Below, piece after piece: positions 8,095 through 16,757 of a stretch of 64,000 nucleotides of DNA; within the stretch, counting starts at the first letter, position 1; each line of letters opens with the position of its first letter. The stretch covers positions 1-64,000 of the forward strand of contig JACKJH010000001.1 of NCBI GenBank assembly GCA_020638055.1, given 5' to 3'. Source of the DNA: Hyphomicrobiaceae bacterium. Its GTDB lineage: Bacteria; Pseudomonadota; Alphaproteobacteria; Rhizobiales; Hyphomicrobiaceae. Made by a program: the position numbers and the translations under genes. The notes beneath the pieces are model-generated. The model searched no databases. It was not told where the DNA came from and saw only the letters and a program-made list of their open reading frames with translations.

Positions 8095-8886
8095 TACAAC
8101 CACCACTCTATTGGGTCAGAACCATCCGCTTCGCCATCTTAATGGCACGCCAGCACGACAAACGCATCCGCTTTCGCGATCAAAAGTTTAATCCCTCAGA
8201 AGTGATAATGCAGATGCAATTGCCAATGGCGTTGCGCGCAGAGCCTGCCATGTCAGGCCTTTTAGAGCGTCGGGCGAGGCGCAATAATCCGGTTTTTGGG
8301 CGCAACAGGGCCTATCGGGATAGGAGAGGGGCAAAGCGCACCCCGCCGAAGCGTTACTGCTTGGGATTGCTTGGGGGATCGGATTTCACTTTGCATATTC
8401 GAACCCAAGGCCGACAGTCACGACGGGCCGCTCCCTTGGATACTACCCGCACGCAACTACAGTTCAGGCGCACACTGGACACGACTGGAATTGCGCGAAC
8501 GGATGCATCTTTCATTCAGTCCAATTTCTGAATTCAGATTGCGCAATTCATTCGCAGCATCTGGTATACCAGGGCTTGCGTTTGGCGTTTCTGTCGCCTA
8601 ATACTTGCGTATTGTCCTGCAAGCCGATGAGGAAACGTCGGGCGTTTGACCGACCTTCTCTTGTATCTTGCATGAGCAAACAATAAGTGGTTGCTATGTA
8701 GAACCGCTGGTCAAAGCGCGCCGGGTGGAACAAATATCGTGGACCTCAGCCGGTGGTCGGCTGCAATGTCTATCTTGGCTGATTTCAAGAGCCATCAAAG
8801 TCTATTAGGCTTGACCAGTCGCAAAAGAGCAGCATCAGATATGGCCAAACGGCTGTGCAAGAAATGCTGCCTTAAGAGGGGGAATG
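8095..8886. other. Intergenic, nothing recognised
   Basis: Nearly 800 bp between the divergent L,D-transpeptidase gene and the antiporter operon. The open frames here have no ribosome site, atypical composition and no family resemblance. The promoter of the antiporter operon must lie at the right side, but no convincing -35/-10 pair could be chosen by eye. Confidence 0.5.
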
Positions 8887-9360
8887 ATGCGCGCATTTAG
8901 TTTGGCCGTCTCCTTGTTCGCCTTCTGGCTCGCCCTCTCAGGACATTACACCTTATTTTTGACGTCACTTGGAGCGCTTGCCGCTATCGTCGTGGTGTGG
9001 ATGTCGCTGCGCATGGGGGTGGTCGATGCGGAAGGTCATCCTATCCAGCATTTGTGGCCCGCCTTGACCTATTACCCCTGGTTGTTGGTCGAAATTGTAA
9101 AATCCGCCTGGTCGGTGTCCAAAATCATCATCAACCCGTCGCTGCCGATTTCGCCGACCATGACCGTTGTGCGCGCCAGCCAGCGCAGCAACATCGGACT
9201 TACGACATACGCCAACTCGATAACGCTCACACCTGGCACGATTACCGTTTCAGTTCGCGGCGATGAGTTTACCGTGCATGCGCTGACGCGGGAGGGCGCC
9301 GACGACGTGGAGGCTGGCGGCATGGACCGACGTGTGCGTCAATTCGAGGAGGGCGCTTAG
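8887..9360 (+). CDS. mnhE: Mrp/Mnh antiporter subunit E
   Basis: A 157-residue membrane protein with two to three N-terminal hydrophobic segments and the MrpE signature: HLWPALTYYPWLLVEIVKSA, then NPSLPISPTMTVVRA and NSITLTPGTITV, ending in a cytosolic HALTREGADD. MrpE is part of the multi-subunit Na+/H+ antiporter; it is needed for complex assembly but is not itself proton-pumping. Of two adjacent ATGs, the second (8887) is better placed from GAGGGG. First gene of a nine-gene operon in which each gene overlaps or nearly overlaps the next. Confidence 0.92.
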   Translation: MRAFSLAVSLFAFWLALSGHYTLFLTSLGALAAIVVVWMSLRMGVVDAEGHPIQHLWPALTYYPWLLVEIVKSAWSVSKIIINPSLPISPTMTVVRASQRSNIGLTTYANSITLTPGTITVSVRGDEFTVHALTREGADDVEAGGMDRRVRQFEEGA

Positions 9361-9362
9361 CG

Positions 9363-9641
9363 ATGTTCATCGTTGCAACCGTTGCAGTGCTGATTGCCCT
9401 AGTGCTTGCAGTTTCGCGGGCAATCCTTGGCCCTAGCGTGTTTGACCGTGTTCTGGCCGGCAATTCAGTGGGCACGCTTGCCATTTTGTTGCTGGCCGTT
9501 CTCGGTTTCCTTACCGGCCGGCCGGAATGGCTCGATATCGCGCTGACATATTGCCTTTTGAATATCATCGGCACGCTCGCGGTTCTCAAATACTTCCGCT
9601 ACGGCGATCTTGCCTATGACGACGAAAAGGAGCAGCCATAA
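9363..9641 (+). CDS. mnhF: Mrp/Mnh antiporter subunit F
   Basis: A 92-residue, three-helix membrane protein. It matches MrpF in length and in the conserved AILGPSVFDRVLAGN loop between helices 1 and 2, followed by a GRPEWLDIALTYCLLNIIGTLA segment. MrpF is an accessory subunit of the Mrp complex. It starts 2 nt after mnhE ends and its stop overlaps the next start by 1 nt, which suggests translational coupling. Confidence 0.93.
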   Translation: MFIVATVAVLIALVLAVSRAILGPSVFDRVLAGNSVGTLAILLLAVLGFLTGRPEWLDIALTYCLLNIIGTLAVLKYFRYGDLAYDDEKEQP

Positions 9642-10015
9642 TGGAGCCCATCGTCAACGCGGCAAGCTGGCTATTGATCCTGCTGGGGTCTTTTTTCATC
9701 GTCGTGGGGGCGATAGGCATCGTGCGCATGCCAGACGTATTCGCCCGGATGCATGCTGCATCAGTTGTCGATACGACGGGCCTCGGCTTCCTTGTTGTCG
9801 GCCTCATGTTGCAGTCCGATTCCATACTTGTCGCGCTGAAGCTGTTCTTTATCCTGCTGCTATTCTTTTATGTGAGCCCGGTGGTGTCGCACGCGCTCGC
9901 TCAGGCAGCTTTATCAGCCAATATCGAGCCGCGTCTGGCCGATGACCGCCGCAACGATGGCGCGCATGCCTCAACGCCAGATGGCGGCAAGAGCAAAAGC
10001 CCGGAGAAACCGTGA
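9641..10015 (+). CDS. mnhG: Mrp/Mnh antiporter subunit G
   Basis: A 124-residue MrpG/PhaG subunit with three predicted helices. The loop GIVRMPDVFARMHAASVVDT is the family hallmark, followed by LLLFFYVSPVVSHALAQAA. The C-terminal 30 residues are a charged tail that varies in this family. It overlaps mnhF by 1 nt and the next gene by 4 nt. Confidence 0.93.
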   Translation: MEPIVNAASWLLILLGSFFIVVGAIGIVRMPDVFARMHAASVVDTTGLGFLVVGLMLQSDSILVALKLFFILLLFFYVSPVVSHALAQAALSANIEPRLADDRRNDGAHASTPDGGKSKSPEKP

Positions 10016-10587
10016 TGATTACCTTCATCCAGGGCGTGCTGCTGACGCTGCTTGCTGCCATCACGATCGCCATCGTGCGACAGCGCAATCTGTTTGGCGT
10101 CGTCATACTTGCGGGTATCTACAGCTTCCTTATTGCCAGCGTCATGATGGTGCTGGATGCGGTAGACGTGGCGATGACGGAAGCCTCCGTGGGTGCCGGC
10201 ATTTCCACCGTGGTGCTGCTTGCCGCGTTGCACCTGACAGGGTCGCGCGAATACCCCCCAGCGCACGCTGCGCTGTTGCCCTTGTTCGTTTCCGCGGTGA
10301 CGGCTGGCGCGTTGATTTGGGGGACTGCCGAACTGCCGAAGTTTGGCGTTTCCCACGCTCCCATACACCAGAACACCGCGCCGAAATACATTGAGGATGC
10401 CGCGCAACACAAAATGCCGCCCAACATGGTGACGGGCGTACTGGCAGACTATCGCGGCTATGACACGCTTGGTGAAACGACGGTGATTTTCACCGGTGGG
10501 ATTGGCGTCATGCTGATCATGAGAGGCCGGCGCAGGAAATCCAAAGGCAGCGACGCAAAAAGCAAGAGCAGGGAGAGAAGCGCGTGA
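10012..10587 (+). CDS. MrpA C-terminal-like subunit (MbhD/DUF4040 plus MbhE-type)
   Basis: A 191-residue membrane protein resembling the C-terminal part of MrpA, here a separate gene. The N-terminal half carries the DUF4040/MbhD module (FGVVILAGIYSFLIASVMMV and DVAMTEASVGAGISTV, with the AxTEA motif). The C-terminal half has the GYDTLGETTVIF motif that precedes MnhB-like domains. In Pyrococcus Mbh these are the separate subunits MbhD and MbhE. A basic tail (RRRKSKGSDAKSKSRERSA) follows the last helix. The NuoL-like N-terminal part of MrpA is absent; three MrpD-like proteins downstream may replace it. Confidence 0.85.
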   Translation: MMITFIQGVLLTLLAAITIAIVRQRNLFGVVILAGIYSFLIASVMMVLDAVDVAMTEASVGAGISTVVLLAALHLTGSREYPPAHAALLPLFVSAVTAGALIWGTAELPKFGVSHAPIHQNTAPKYIEDAAQHKMPPNMVTGVLADYRGYDTLGETTVIFTGGIGVMLIMRGRRRKSKGSDAKSKSRERSA

Positions 10588-11006
10588 AACTCGACCTCAT
10601 CTTGAGGGTGGGAACGAAGCTGATCCTGCCCTTCCTCTTGATCTTTGCGTTCTACGTCCACTTTCATGGAGACTATGGTCCCGGCGGTGGGTTCCAGGCG
10701 GGCGTAATCATTGCGGCGAGCTTTATTCTCTACGCCATTATTTTCGGCCTCGATGCGGCAAAGCGCGTTGCGCCGCAAGCTATCGTTGAACGGCTCGTGC
10801 CGCTGGGCGTTCTTATTTATGCCTCTGCAGGACTGCCCGCCATGATCTTCGGGGAGGGGCGCTACCTGGACTATGGCGTTTACGGCCACGAATTCACGCA
10901 TGCACATGAGTGGGGAATTCTGCTGGTCGAATCTGGCGTCATCACCACGGTCGCCAGCACCATGCTGGCCATTTTCTATGCATTTGCCGACCGGGGGACC
11001 CGATGA
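10584..11006 (+). CDS. mnhB: Mrp/Mnh antiporter subunit B
   Basis: A 140-residue, four-helix MrpB. It shows LPFLLIFAFYVHFHGDYGPGGGFQAGV, the hallmark HGhxsPGGGFQAG loop of MnhB, and ends FYAFADRGTR. The start overlaps the previous gene by 4 nt and the stop overlaps mnhC by 4 nt. The family is about 135-145 residues, so it is intact. Confidence 0.93.
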   Translation: MKLDLILRVGTKLILPFLLIFAFYVHFHGDYGPGGGFQAGVIIAASFILYAIIFGLDAAKRVAPQAIVERLVPLGVLIYASAGLPAMIFGEGRYLDYGVYGHEFTHAHEWGILLVESGVITTVASTMLAIFYAFADRGTR

Positions 11007-11368
11007 TTGAGTGGGAGATGATCGCTTACCATTACAACTACTACATAACGATCTTCCTCATGGTGTCGGGGCTCTATATCGTTATTGCACGCGGCAATAT
11101 GATCAAGAAGCTGATCGGACTGGGCCTGTTCCAGACTTCGGTCTACCTACTTTATCTGGCGCCGGGAAAGATTATCGGTGGTACGGCGCCGATCTACGAC
11201 AAGGCCTATCAAGTCTACTCAAATCCTTTACCGCACGTGTTGATACTGACCGCAATCGTCGTGGGTGTCGCCACGCTCGCGGTCGGCCTCGCGCTGGTCG
11301 TTCGCATCTCAGAAGAATATGGCAGCATCGACGAAGATGAGATCTTCGAGCAGGACGAGGATCAATGA
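11003..11368 (+). CDS. mnhC: Mrp/Mnh antiporter subunit C (NuoK-like)
   Basis: A 121-residue, three-helix NuoK-like protein: LMVSGLYIVIARGNMIKKLIGLGLFQTSVYL, then PLPHVLILTAIVVGVATLAVGLALVVRI, as in MrpC. Start at 11003 is chosen because it gives an ATGA overlap with the mnhB stop and the family N-terminus; the longer frame starting at 10910 is rejected. The C-terminus is acidic (DEDEIFEQDEDQ). It overlaps the next gene by 4 nt. Confidence 0.93.
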   Translation: MIEWEMIAYHYNYYITIFLMVSGLYIVIARGNMIKKLIGLGLFQTSVYLLYLAPGKIIGGTAPIYDKAYQVYSNPLPHVLILTAIVVGVATLAVGLALVVRISEEYGSIDEDEIFEQDEDQ

Positions 11369-12861
11369 GCGGTCTTCAAGAACACCTACCGATCCTGCAG
11401 ATCCTGGTGCCGCTGTTCGGTGCCATTCTGACGGCGTTCACACGACGCGGCATTACGGCCTGGGCAATTGCGGCGATCGCCAGCGGTATTGCGCCATTTA
11501 TTTCGGCGGGTCTGCTCATACGCGTCTTGGAAACCGGGCAGCCGATTTCGTATGTCATGGGGTCGTGGGCGGCACCGTGGGGCATCGAATATCGCGTCGA
11601 CGTGCTGAATGCCTACGTGCTGTTGATCATCTCGTTGATTGGGCTGATCTCAATCCCCTACGCACGCAAGAGCGTTGCCACAGAAATCGATTCTCACAAG
11701 CAGCCATGGTTCTACACCATGTATCTTTTGTGCCTGGCGGGACTGCTTGGCATTGTCATCACGGGTGACGCTTTCAACGCCTTCGTGTTCCTGGAGATCT
11801 CCTCGCTTGCCACCTACACGCTGATTGCGCTTGGGCGCAACCGCCGGGCGCTGCTATCGGCCTACCAGTATCTGATCATGGGTACGATTGGCGCGACATT
11901 CTACATTATCGGCGTCGGGCTTCTTTACGTCGTTACCGGCACGTTGAACTTCGCCGACCTTGCAACCAAGCTGGGTCCTGCCATGGCGACGCATAACAAG
12001 CCAATTCTTGCTGCCATGGCGTTCATGACGGTTGGAATTTCGTTGAAGCTGGCCCTCTTCCCACTGCATGTGTGGCTGCCCAACGCTTACGCCTATGCGC
12101 CATCCTTTGCGACGGCCTTCCTGGCGGGAACGGCGACGAAGGCCGCTATCTACCTGCTTGCGCGCATCTACTTTTCGGTCTTTGCGGTTGTAGTGCCATT
12201 GAAGGAACTGCCCGTTTCGGAGGTGATTATCGCGCTGTCATTGGCGGCGATGTTCCTTGCCTCAATCACTGCGATCTTTGAGCAGAATGCCAAACGCATG
12301 CTGGCTTATTCATCCGTCGCGCAGATTGGCTACATCACGCTGGGTCTAGCGCTCGCCAACAAGATGGGCGTCGCCGGCGGTCTGGTGCACATGTTCAACC
12401 ACGCCATCATGAAGACGGCATTGTTTTTTGCCCTGGGCGCAATGGCCTATCGGACCGGCCTTGGGCAAATGTCCAGCCTGGCGGGGATCGGCCGCAAGAT
12501 GCCAATTACGACAGCGGCGTTCGTGGTGGCAGGGCTTGGCCTCATTGGTGTTCCGGGCACCGCCGGCTTCATTTCCAAATGGTACCTGGCCATTGGCGCC
12601 ATTAACCACGGTTGGACGTGGCTGGTCTTTATGATCGTCCTGTCGAGCCTGCTTGCTGTCATCTATATCGGCCGGTTTGTTGAGATCGCCTATTTCCGGG
12701 AACCAGCGCCGGAGATTGCAAACGCACACGAACCGCCCGCGTCGATGCTGGCGCCGCTCGTCATTCTGGCGGCAGCCACCATCTATCTGGGTTTTGACAC
12801 GCGGCTGACGGGTGGCACTGCTCAAAGCATCGCCAACTATCTTCTCGGGGGGGCTCCATAA
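11365..12861 (+). CDS. Mrp antiporter subunit D-like (NuoM/N family), first copy
   Basis: A 498-residue proton-conducting subunit with about 14 helices. Typical motifs are FNAFVFLEISSLATYTLIALG, with the Glu (FLEISS) conserved in transmembrane 5 of complex I-type antiporters, and MTVGISLKLALFPLHVWLPNAYAYAP with the Lys of transmembrane 7 (SLKLALFPLHVWLP). The stretch KRMLAYSSVAQIGYI with a Lys, and HMFNHAIMKTALFF, mark the second half. First of three such proteins in this operon. It overlaps mnhC by 4 nt and the next gene by 1 nt. Confidence 0.9.
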   Translation: MSGLQEHLPILQILVPLFGAILTAFTRRGITAWAIAAIASGIAPFISAGLLIRVLETGQPISYVMGSWAAPWGIEYRVDVLNAYVLLIISLIGLISIPYARKSVATEIDSHKQPWFYTMYLLCLAGLLGIVITGDAFNAFVFLEISSLATYTLIALGRNRRALLSAYQYLIMGTIGATFYIIGVGLLYVVTGTLNFADLATKLGPAMATHNKPILAAMAFMTVGISLKLALFPLHVWLPNAYAYAPSFATAFLAGTATKAAIYLLARIYFSVFAVVVPLKELPVSEVIIALSLAAMFLASITAIFEQNAKRMLAYSSVAQIGYITLGLALANKMGVAGGLVHMFNHAIMKTALFFALGAMAYRTGLGQMSSLAGIGRKMPITTAAFVVAGLGLIGVPGTAGFISKWYLAIGAINHGWTWLVFMIVLSSLLAVIYIGRFVEIAYFREPAPEIANAHEPPASMLAPLVILAAATIYLGFDTRLTGGTAQSIANYLLGGAP

Positions 12862-14399
12862 TGTACGACGCCACGCCCGAAACACTGCTGATTGCTTCGC
12901 TGGTCATTCCGCTGATTGGCGCGCTGCTTATCCCGCTATTCCACCGCCATCCCAATCTGCGTGAAACGGTGACGCTGATCACTGCCGGTTTGCTGGCCTC
13001 GGTGGTCTGGAGCCTCTATGGACCGGTCATGGCGGGCGCGCGGCCGGAACTCGTTGGCCCGGAAATCGTGCCGGGACTTTCCATAGCATTGAAGGTCGAA
13101 CCGCTTGGTATGATCTACGGGCTGGTTGCCTCCACGCTCTGGATCGTCAACTCGATCTATTCGATCGGGTACATGCGCGGCAACAACGAGCCGCGACAAA
13201 CGAGCTTTTATGTTTGTTTTGCTGTTGCCATTGCGAGCGCCATCGGCATTGCGTTCTCGGCCAATCTTATCACTCTGTTCCTGGCCTACGAGATACTGAC
13301 GCTTTCGACCTACCCGCTCGTTACGCACAAGGCGACAGACGAAGCGCGCAAATCTGGCCGCACGTATCTTATGCTGCTCATTGGCACGTCGATGGTGCTG
13401 CTACTGCCCGCGATCATCATCACGGCTGCGGTCGCAGGCACGACTGACTTCACACCTGGTGGCATTCTGGACGGCAAGTTAACTCCGGTTTTGCTGAGCG
13501 GGCTGCTTGCGCTGTTTGTTTTTGGTATCGGCAAGGCCGCGGTGATGCCGGTGCACTTCTGGTTGCCCGCCGCGATGGTCGCGCCAACGCCCGTCAGCGC
13601 GCTTTTGCACGCCGTTGCCGTCGTCAAGGCAGGCGTGTTCACCGTCGTGAAGGTTGTCGTCTATATCTTTGGCATAGATACATTGCGCCAGTCAGGTGCC
13701 ACGGACTGGTTCTTATGGGTTGCAAGTTTCACCATCATTGTCGCGTCTCTCATTGCCTTGCGTCAGGACAATTTGAAAAAGCGATTGGCGTATTCGACCG
13801 TATCGCAGCTTTCATACGTGGTGCTGGGCGCGGCGATCCTTACACCGTTATCTTTGGTGGGCGCCGCAATGCATATTGCGGCCCATGCCTGCGCAAAAAT
13901 CACACTCTTCTTCGCGGCCGGATCGATCTACACCGCCGCGCACAAAACCGAGATCAGCGAACTCGACGGGATCGGGCATAAAATGCCTTGGACGATGAGC
14001 GCGTTCACAATCGGCGCGCTGGCCATGATAGGACTACCGCCAACCGCTGGGTTCCTAGGTAAATGGTTCATGCTGCAGGGTGCGGCGGGTTCTGCACAAT
14101 GGCTGCCGATCGTCGTCATCGTGATAAGCACGATCCTGAATGCACTTTACTTCCTGCCCATCGTGCATCGCGCTTTTTTCCGCGGAACTGCTACCACGTC
14201 GGTTGATGCAGGTGCGGTGGCTGCCGCCAGTGTGGGAGCCGCATCTGTCAGGGATGGCGAACATCATCATCACGACGATCATGGCGAAGCGCCATTCCCA
14301 ATCGTTCTGGCCCTGTGCACAACGGCGCTCATGACTCTCGCCTTGTTCTTTTTCCCGGAGGTTCCCATGAACCTTGCCAACGCGATGATCCAGAGGTGA
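12861..14399 (+). CDS. Mrp antiporter subunit D-like (NuoL/M family), second copy
   Basis: A 512-residue membrane protein of the same superfamily. It has FLAYEILTLSTYPLVTHK (Glu in transmembrane 5), GIGKAAVMPVHFWLPAAMVAPTPVSALLHAVAVVKAG (Lys in transmembrane 7 and the NuoL-like SALLHA...VKAG signature), KKRLAYSTVSQLSYV and HIAAHACAKITLFF. Near residue 470 an unusual histidine-rich loop, EHHHHDDHGEAP, precedes the last helix; it could bind metal or sense pH. It resembles NuoL-like subunits most. Start overlaps the previous stop by 1 nt. Confidence 0.9.
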   Translation: MYDATPETLLIASLVIPLIGALLIPLFHRHPNLRETVTLITAGLLASVVWSLYGPVMAGARPELVGPEIVPGLSIALKVEPLGMIYGLVASTLWIVNSIYSIGYMRGNNEPRQTSFYVCFAVAIASAIGIAFSANLITLFLAYEILTLSTYPLVTHKATDEARKSGRTYLMLLIGTSMVLLLPAIIITAAVAGTTDFTPGGILDGKLTPVLLSGLLALFVFGIGKAAVMPVHFWLPAAMVAPTPVSALLHAVAVVKAGVFTVVKVVVYIFGIDTLRQSGATDWFLWVASFTIIVASLIALRQDNLKKRLAYSTVSQLSYVVLGAAILTPLSLVGAAMHIAAHACAKITLFFAAGSIYTAAHKTEISELDGIGHKMPWTMSAFTIGALAMIGLPPTAGFLGKWFMLQGAAGSAQWLPIVVIVISTILNALYFLPIVHRAFFRGTATTSVDAGAVAAASVGAASVRDGEHHHHDDHGEAPFPIVLALCTTALMTLALFFFPEVPMNLANAMIQR

Positions 14400-14404
14400 T
14401 GGCC

Positions 14405-14671
14405 ATGGAGACGCAAAAGAAAGCTGACGCCGATGATGACCATTGGCTGGTGCGCGCATCCACGATCCGGGCGTTGTGGATCGGATCTTCAATTACGCTG
14501 GCGATTCTCGTTCTGCTGGATCTTTTCATAGAACACCATCCGCACTTCGGCATTGATGGCACGTTCGGATTCGGCGCTTGGTATGGCTTTGTGGCCTGCG
14601 CCGTGCTGGTGCTCTTCGCCAAGGGGCTGGGATTTTTCTTAAAGCGACCGGACACATATTATGACGACTAG
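14405..14671 (+). CDS. Small membrane protein of the antiporter operon
   Basis: An 88-residue protein starting METQKKADADDDHW, with two hydrophobic segments: SSITLAILVLLDLFI and GAWYGFVACAVLVLFAKGLGFF. It ends PDTYYDD. Start at 14405 is chosen by AGAGG 8 nt upstream; 14399 is also possible. I do not recognise a known family with certainty. Its place between two D-type subunits, with 11 nt overlap into the next gene, argues that it is an accessory subunit. The tail -YYDD is conserved-looking but not assigned. Confidence 0.75.
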   Translation: METQKKADADDDHWLVRASTIRALWIGSSITLAILVLLDLFIEHHPHFGIDGTFGFGAWYGFVACAVLVLFAKGLGFFLKRPDTYYDD

Positions 14672-16352
14672 TCTCATCATACCGCCGGCCGTAATTCTAA
14701 TTGCTGCCGGGCTTGCAATCCCATTCCTTCGTGGTGCCTTGCGCACAACCCTATTGCTTGCCGCGCCTATCATTGCGTTGCTGTTGATCTGGCAAATCCC
14801 AGACGGCGTACAACTCAGTACGAGTTGGTTGGGATACGAACTGCAAATTGTTCGCGGCGACAAGCTCGCCCGGCTATTTGCCACGGTGTTCGCCATTATG
14901 GCGTTCGGCGGCGGGCTTTTTTCTCTCAATCAGTCAAACAGTCTCGAACTGGGAGCTGCCTACGTTTATGCAGGTGGCGCACTTGGCGTCACGTTTGCTG
15001 GCGACCTGATCTCGGTTTTCGTTTTCTGGGAGGTGATGGCCGTTGCCTCCACGTTCGTAGTCTGGTCAGGGGGACGTGCGGCGAACGGTGCAGGCCTGCG
15101 TTACGCTGCCATTCATATGCTTGGCGGCGTGCTTTTGATGGCAGGCATTACCGCTGAAATACTGAGCACGGGCTCGGCTGCCTTCCAGGTGATGGACACC
15201 AGTACGCCGGCACGCTGGCTGATACTGGCTGGTTTTCTAATCAACGCCGGTGCACCGCCGCTGTCGGCCTGGCTACCAGACGCCTACCCGGCAGCGTCTT
15301 GGAGCGGTACGGTTTTTCTTTCAGCCTTCACGACCAAGACCGCCGTCTACGTGCTGATGCGTGGTTTCCCTGGAGCAGAAATCCTGATCTTTGTCGGGTT
15401 GTACATGGTTTTCTATGGCATCGTTTACGCGATCCTGGAAAACGATATGCGCCGCATCCTTGCCTATTCGATCGTCAACCAGGTCGGTTTCATGGTCACG
15501 GGTATCGGCATCGGCAGCGAGATGGCGCTCAACGGCGCTGCTGCACACGCCTTCACACACATTATCTATAAGGCCCTGCTGCTCATGTCGGCAGGTTCAG
15601 TCCTGCTAATGACTGGACGTTCGAAGTGTACTGATTTGGGCGGACTATTTCGCACCATGCCGTTTACGATGGTGATGGGTGTTATCGGCGCCTTGGCCAT
15701 CTCCGCCTTCCCGTTAACGTCCGGCTTCATATCCAAATCGATGATTTCGCAAGGCGCTGCGGACGCGCATCTCGCCATTGTCTGGTTCCTTCTTGCGGCT
15801 GCATCTGCAGGCGTTTTCCTGCACGCCGGCATCAAATTCCCCTGGTTCGTCTTCTTCCAGAAAGACTCGGGCCTGCGGCCACCTGAGCCGCCGTGGAACA
15901 TGCGCGCTGGCATGCTGTTGATGGCTGCGTTCTGCATTGGCCTGGGCGTTGCCCCCGGCCCGCTGTACGAGATTCTTCCCTATCCGGTCGACTACGTTCC
16001 CTACACAGCGAGCCACGTCGTGTTCCAGCTACAATTGCTTTTATTCTCCGGCCTTGCCTTCTTTGTGATGCTGGGAATGCTGAAGCGCACGCGGACAATT
16101 ACGCTGGACTTTGACTGGCTCTACCGGCGTCCAGGCAAATGGATCATGCTTCGACTCAACCAATTCAGCGAGAAGTTCTGGGACGGCCTGACGGGAGGTG
16201 TCAGCGAGACTTTCTCCAGTCTCGATGCCAGCTTGCGGCGGTATCATGGGCCAAAGGGAGTGTTCGGCCGGACGTGGCCGACAGGGCAAATGGCCTTCTG
16301 GACGACGGTGATGCTGGGCACGTATGTGTTGCTCGGGCTTATCTGGATGTGA
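14661..16352 (+). CDS. Mrp antiporter subunit D-like (NuoM family), third copy
   Basis: A 563-residue, about 14-helix subunit. Motifs are SVFVFWEVMAVASTFVVW (Glu in transmembrane 5), INAGAPPLSAWLPDAYPAAS with TKTAVYVLMRG, DMRRILAYSIVNQVGFM and AHAFTHIIYKALLLMSAGS. The C-terminal 90 residues (LDFDWLYRRPGKW..., ending in a helix LGTYVLLGLIWM) resemble the extension seen in MrpD/NuoL-like proteins of Mbh-type complexes. It closes the operon; the following 400 bp have no gene. No hydrogenase or Fe-S subunit follows. Confidence 0.88.
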   Translation: MTTSLIIPPAVILIAAGLAIPFLRGALRTTLLLAAPIIALLLIWQIPDGVQLSTSWLGYELQIVRGDKLARLFATVFAIMAFGGGLFSLNQSNSLELGAAYVYAGGALGVTFAGDLISVFVFWEVMAVASTFVVWSGGRAANGAGLRYAAIHMLGGVLLMAGITAEILSTGSAAFQVMDTSTPARWLILAGFLINAGAPPLSAWLPDAYPAASWSGTVFLSAFTTKTAVYVLMRGFPGAEILIFVGLYMVFYGIVYAILENDMRRILAYSIVNQVGFMVTGIGIGSEMALNGAAAHAFTHIIYKALLLMSAGSVLLMTGRSKCTDLGGLFRTMPFTMVMGVIGALAISAFPLTSGFISKSMISQGAADAHLAIVWFLLAAASAGVFLHAGIKFPWFVFFQKDSGLRPPEPPWNMRAGMLLMAAFCIGLGVAPGPLYEILPYPVDYVPYTASHVVFQLQLLLFSGLAFFVMLGMLKRTRTITLDFDWLYRRPGKWIMLRLNQFSEKFWDGLTGGVSETFSSLDASLRRYHGPKGVFGRTWPTGQMAFWTTVMLGTYVLLGLIWM

Positions 16353-16757
16353 AAATCGTGCCGCGCGGGATTGTTTGGACTGCTGAAGCTTCTGCTATTG
16401 CCGCGCTCCAGCAGTGAGGCATGCTACGGTTAAGGCTGGGTAGGGCTTTTGCCTATCGCCAGTGTTGTGGTACCAACGGTGCGCCGTTCCAACCGACCGC
16501 GATCGCTCCACAATTCAAGCTAGAGCATTTTCCGACGAAGTGGATACCGGTTCGGCGCAGAAAATGCGACCAAACCAAAAAGTTAGAGCGCTGATCCGAT
16601 TCCATCGGATCGAAACGCGCTCTTATGGTGTGCTCGGGTAAGCCATAATGCAACTTAAGCGCGAATAGGGCGCAACATTCGCTGCGGTGGTAACAGTTGC
16701 TTAGCAGATGTCACATAGAGTTAACCCAATCGCTTTTCTTAAAAGGATTGCTTAACC
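16353..16757. other. Intergenic, carries a RIME-type element
   Basis: About 400 bp between the antiporter operon and the PilZ gene. It holds the palindromic element at 16521-16625 and the promoter side of the PilZ gene. No further gene is seen. Confidence 0.5.
16521..16625. repeat. RIME-type palindromic element, full length
   Basis: About 105 bp. It begins TAGAGCATTTTCCGACGAAG, contains CGCAGAAAATGCGACCAAAC and the second palindrome CCGATTCCATCGGATCG, and ends GCGCTCT. GAGCATTTTC pairs with GAAAATGC. Other full copies lie at 36203, 39068, 40972, 47110 and 57606. Confidence 0.8.

Noticed and set aside
8142..8601. Open frames between the transpeptidase and antiporter genes
   Set aside because: No ribosome site, no conserved motif, and the two overlapping frames disagree; nothing supports a gene here.
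8887..16352. Membrane-bound hydrogenase or formate hydrogenlyase operon
   Set aside because: Although the subunit order resembles Mbh, there is no NiFe large or small subunit, no NuoB/C/D-like protein and no ferredoxin within the operon.
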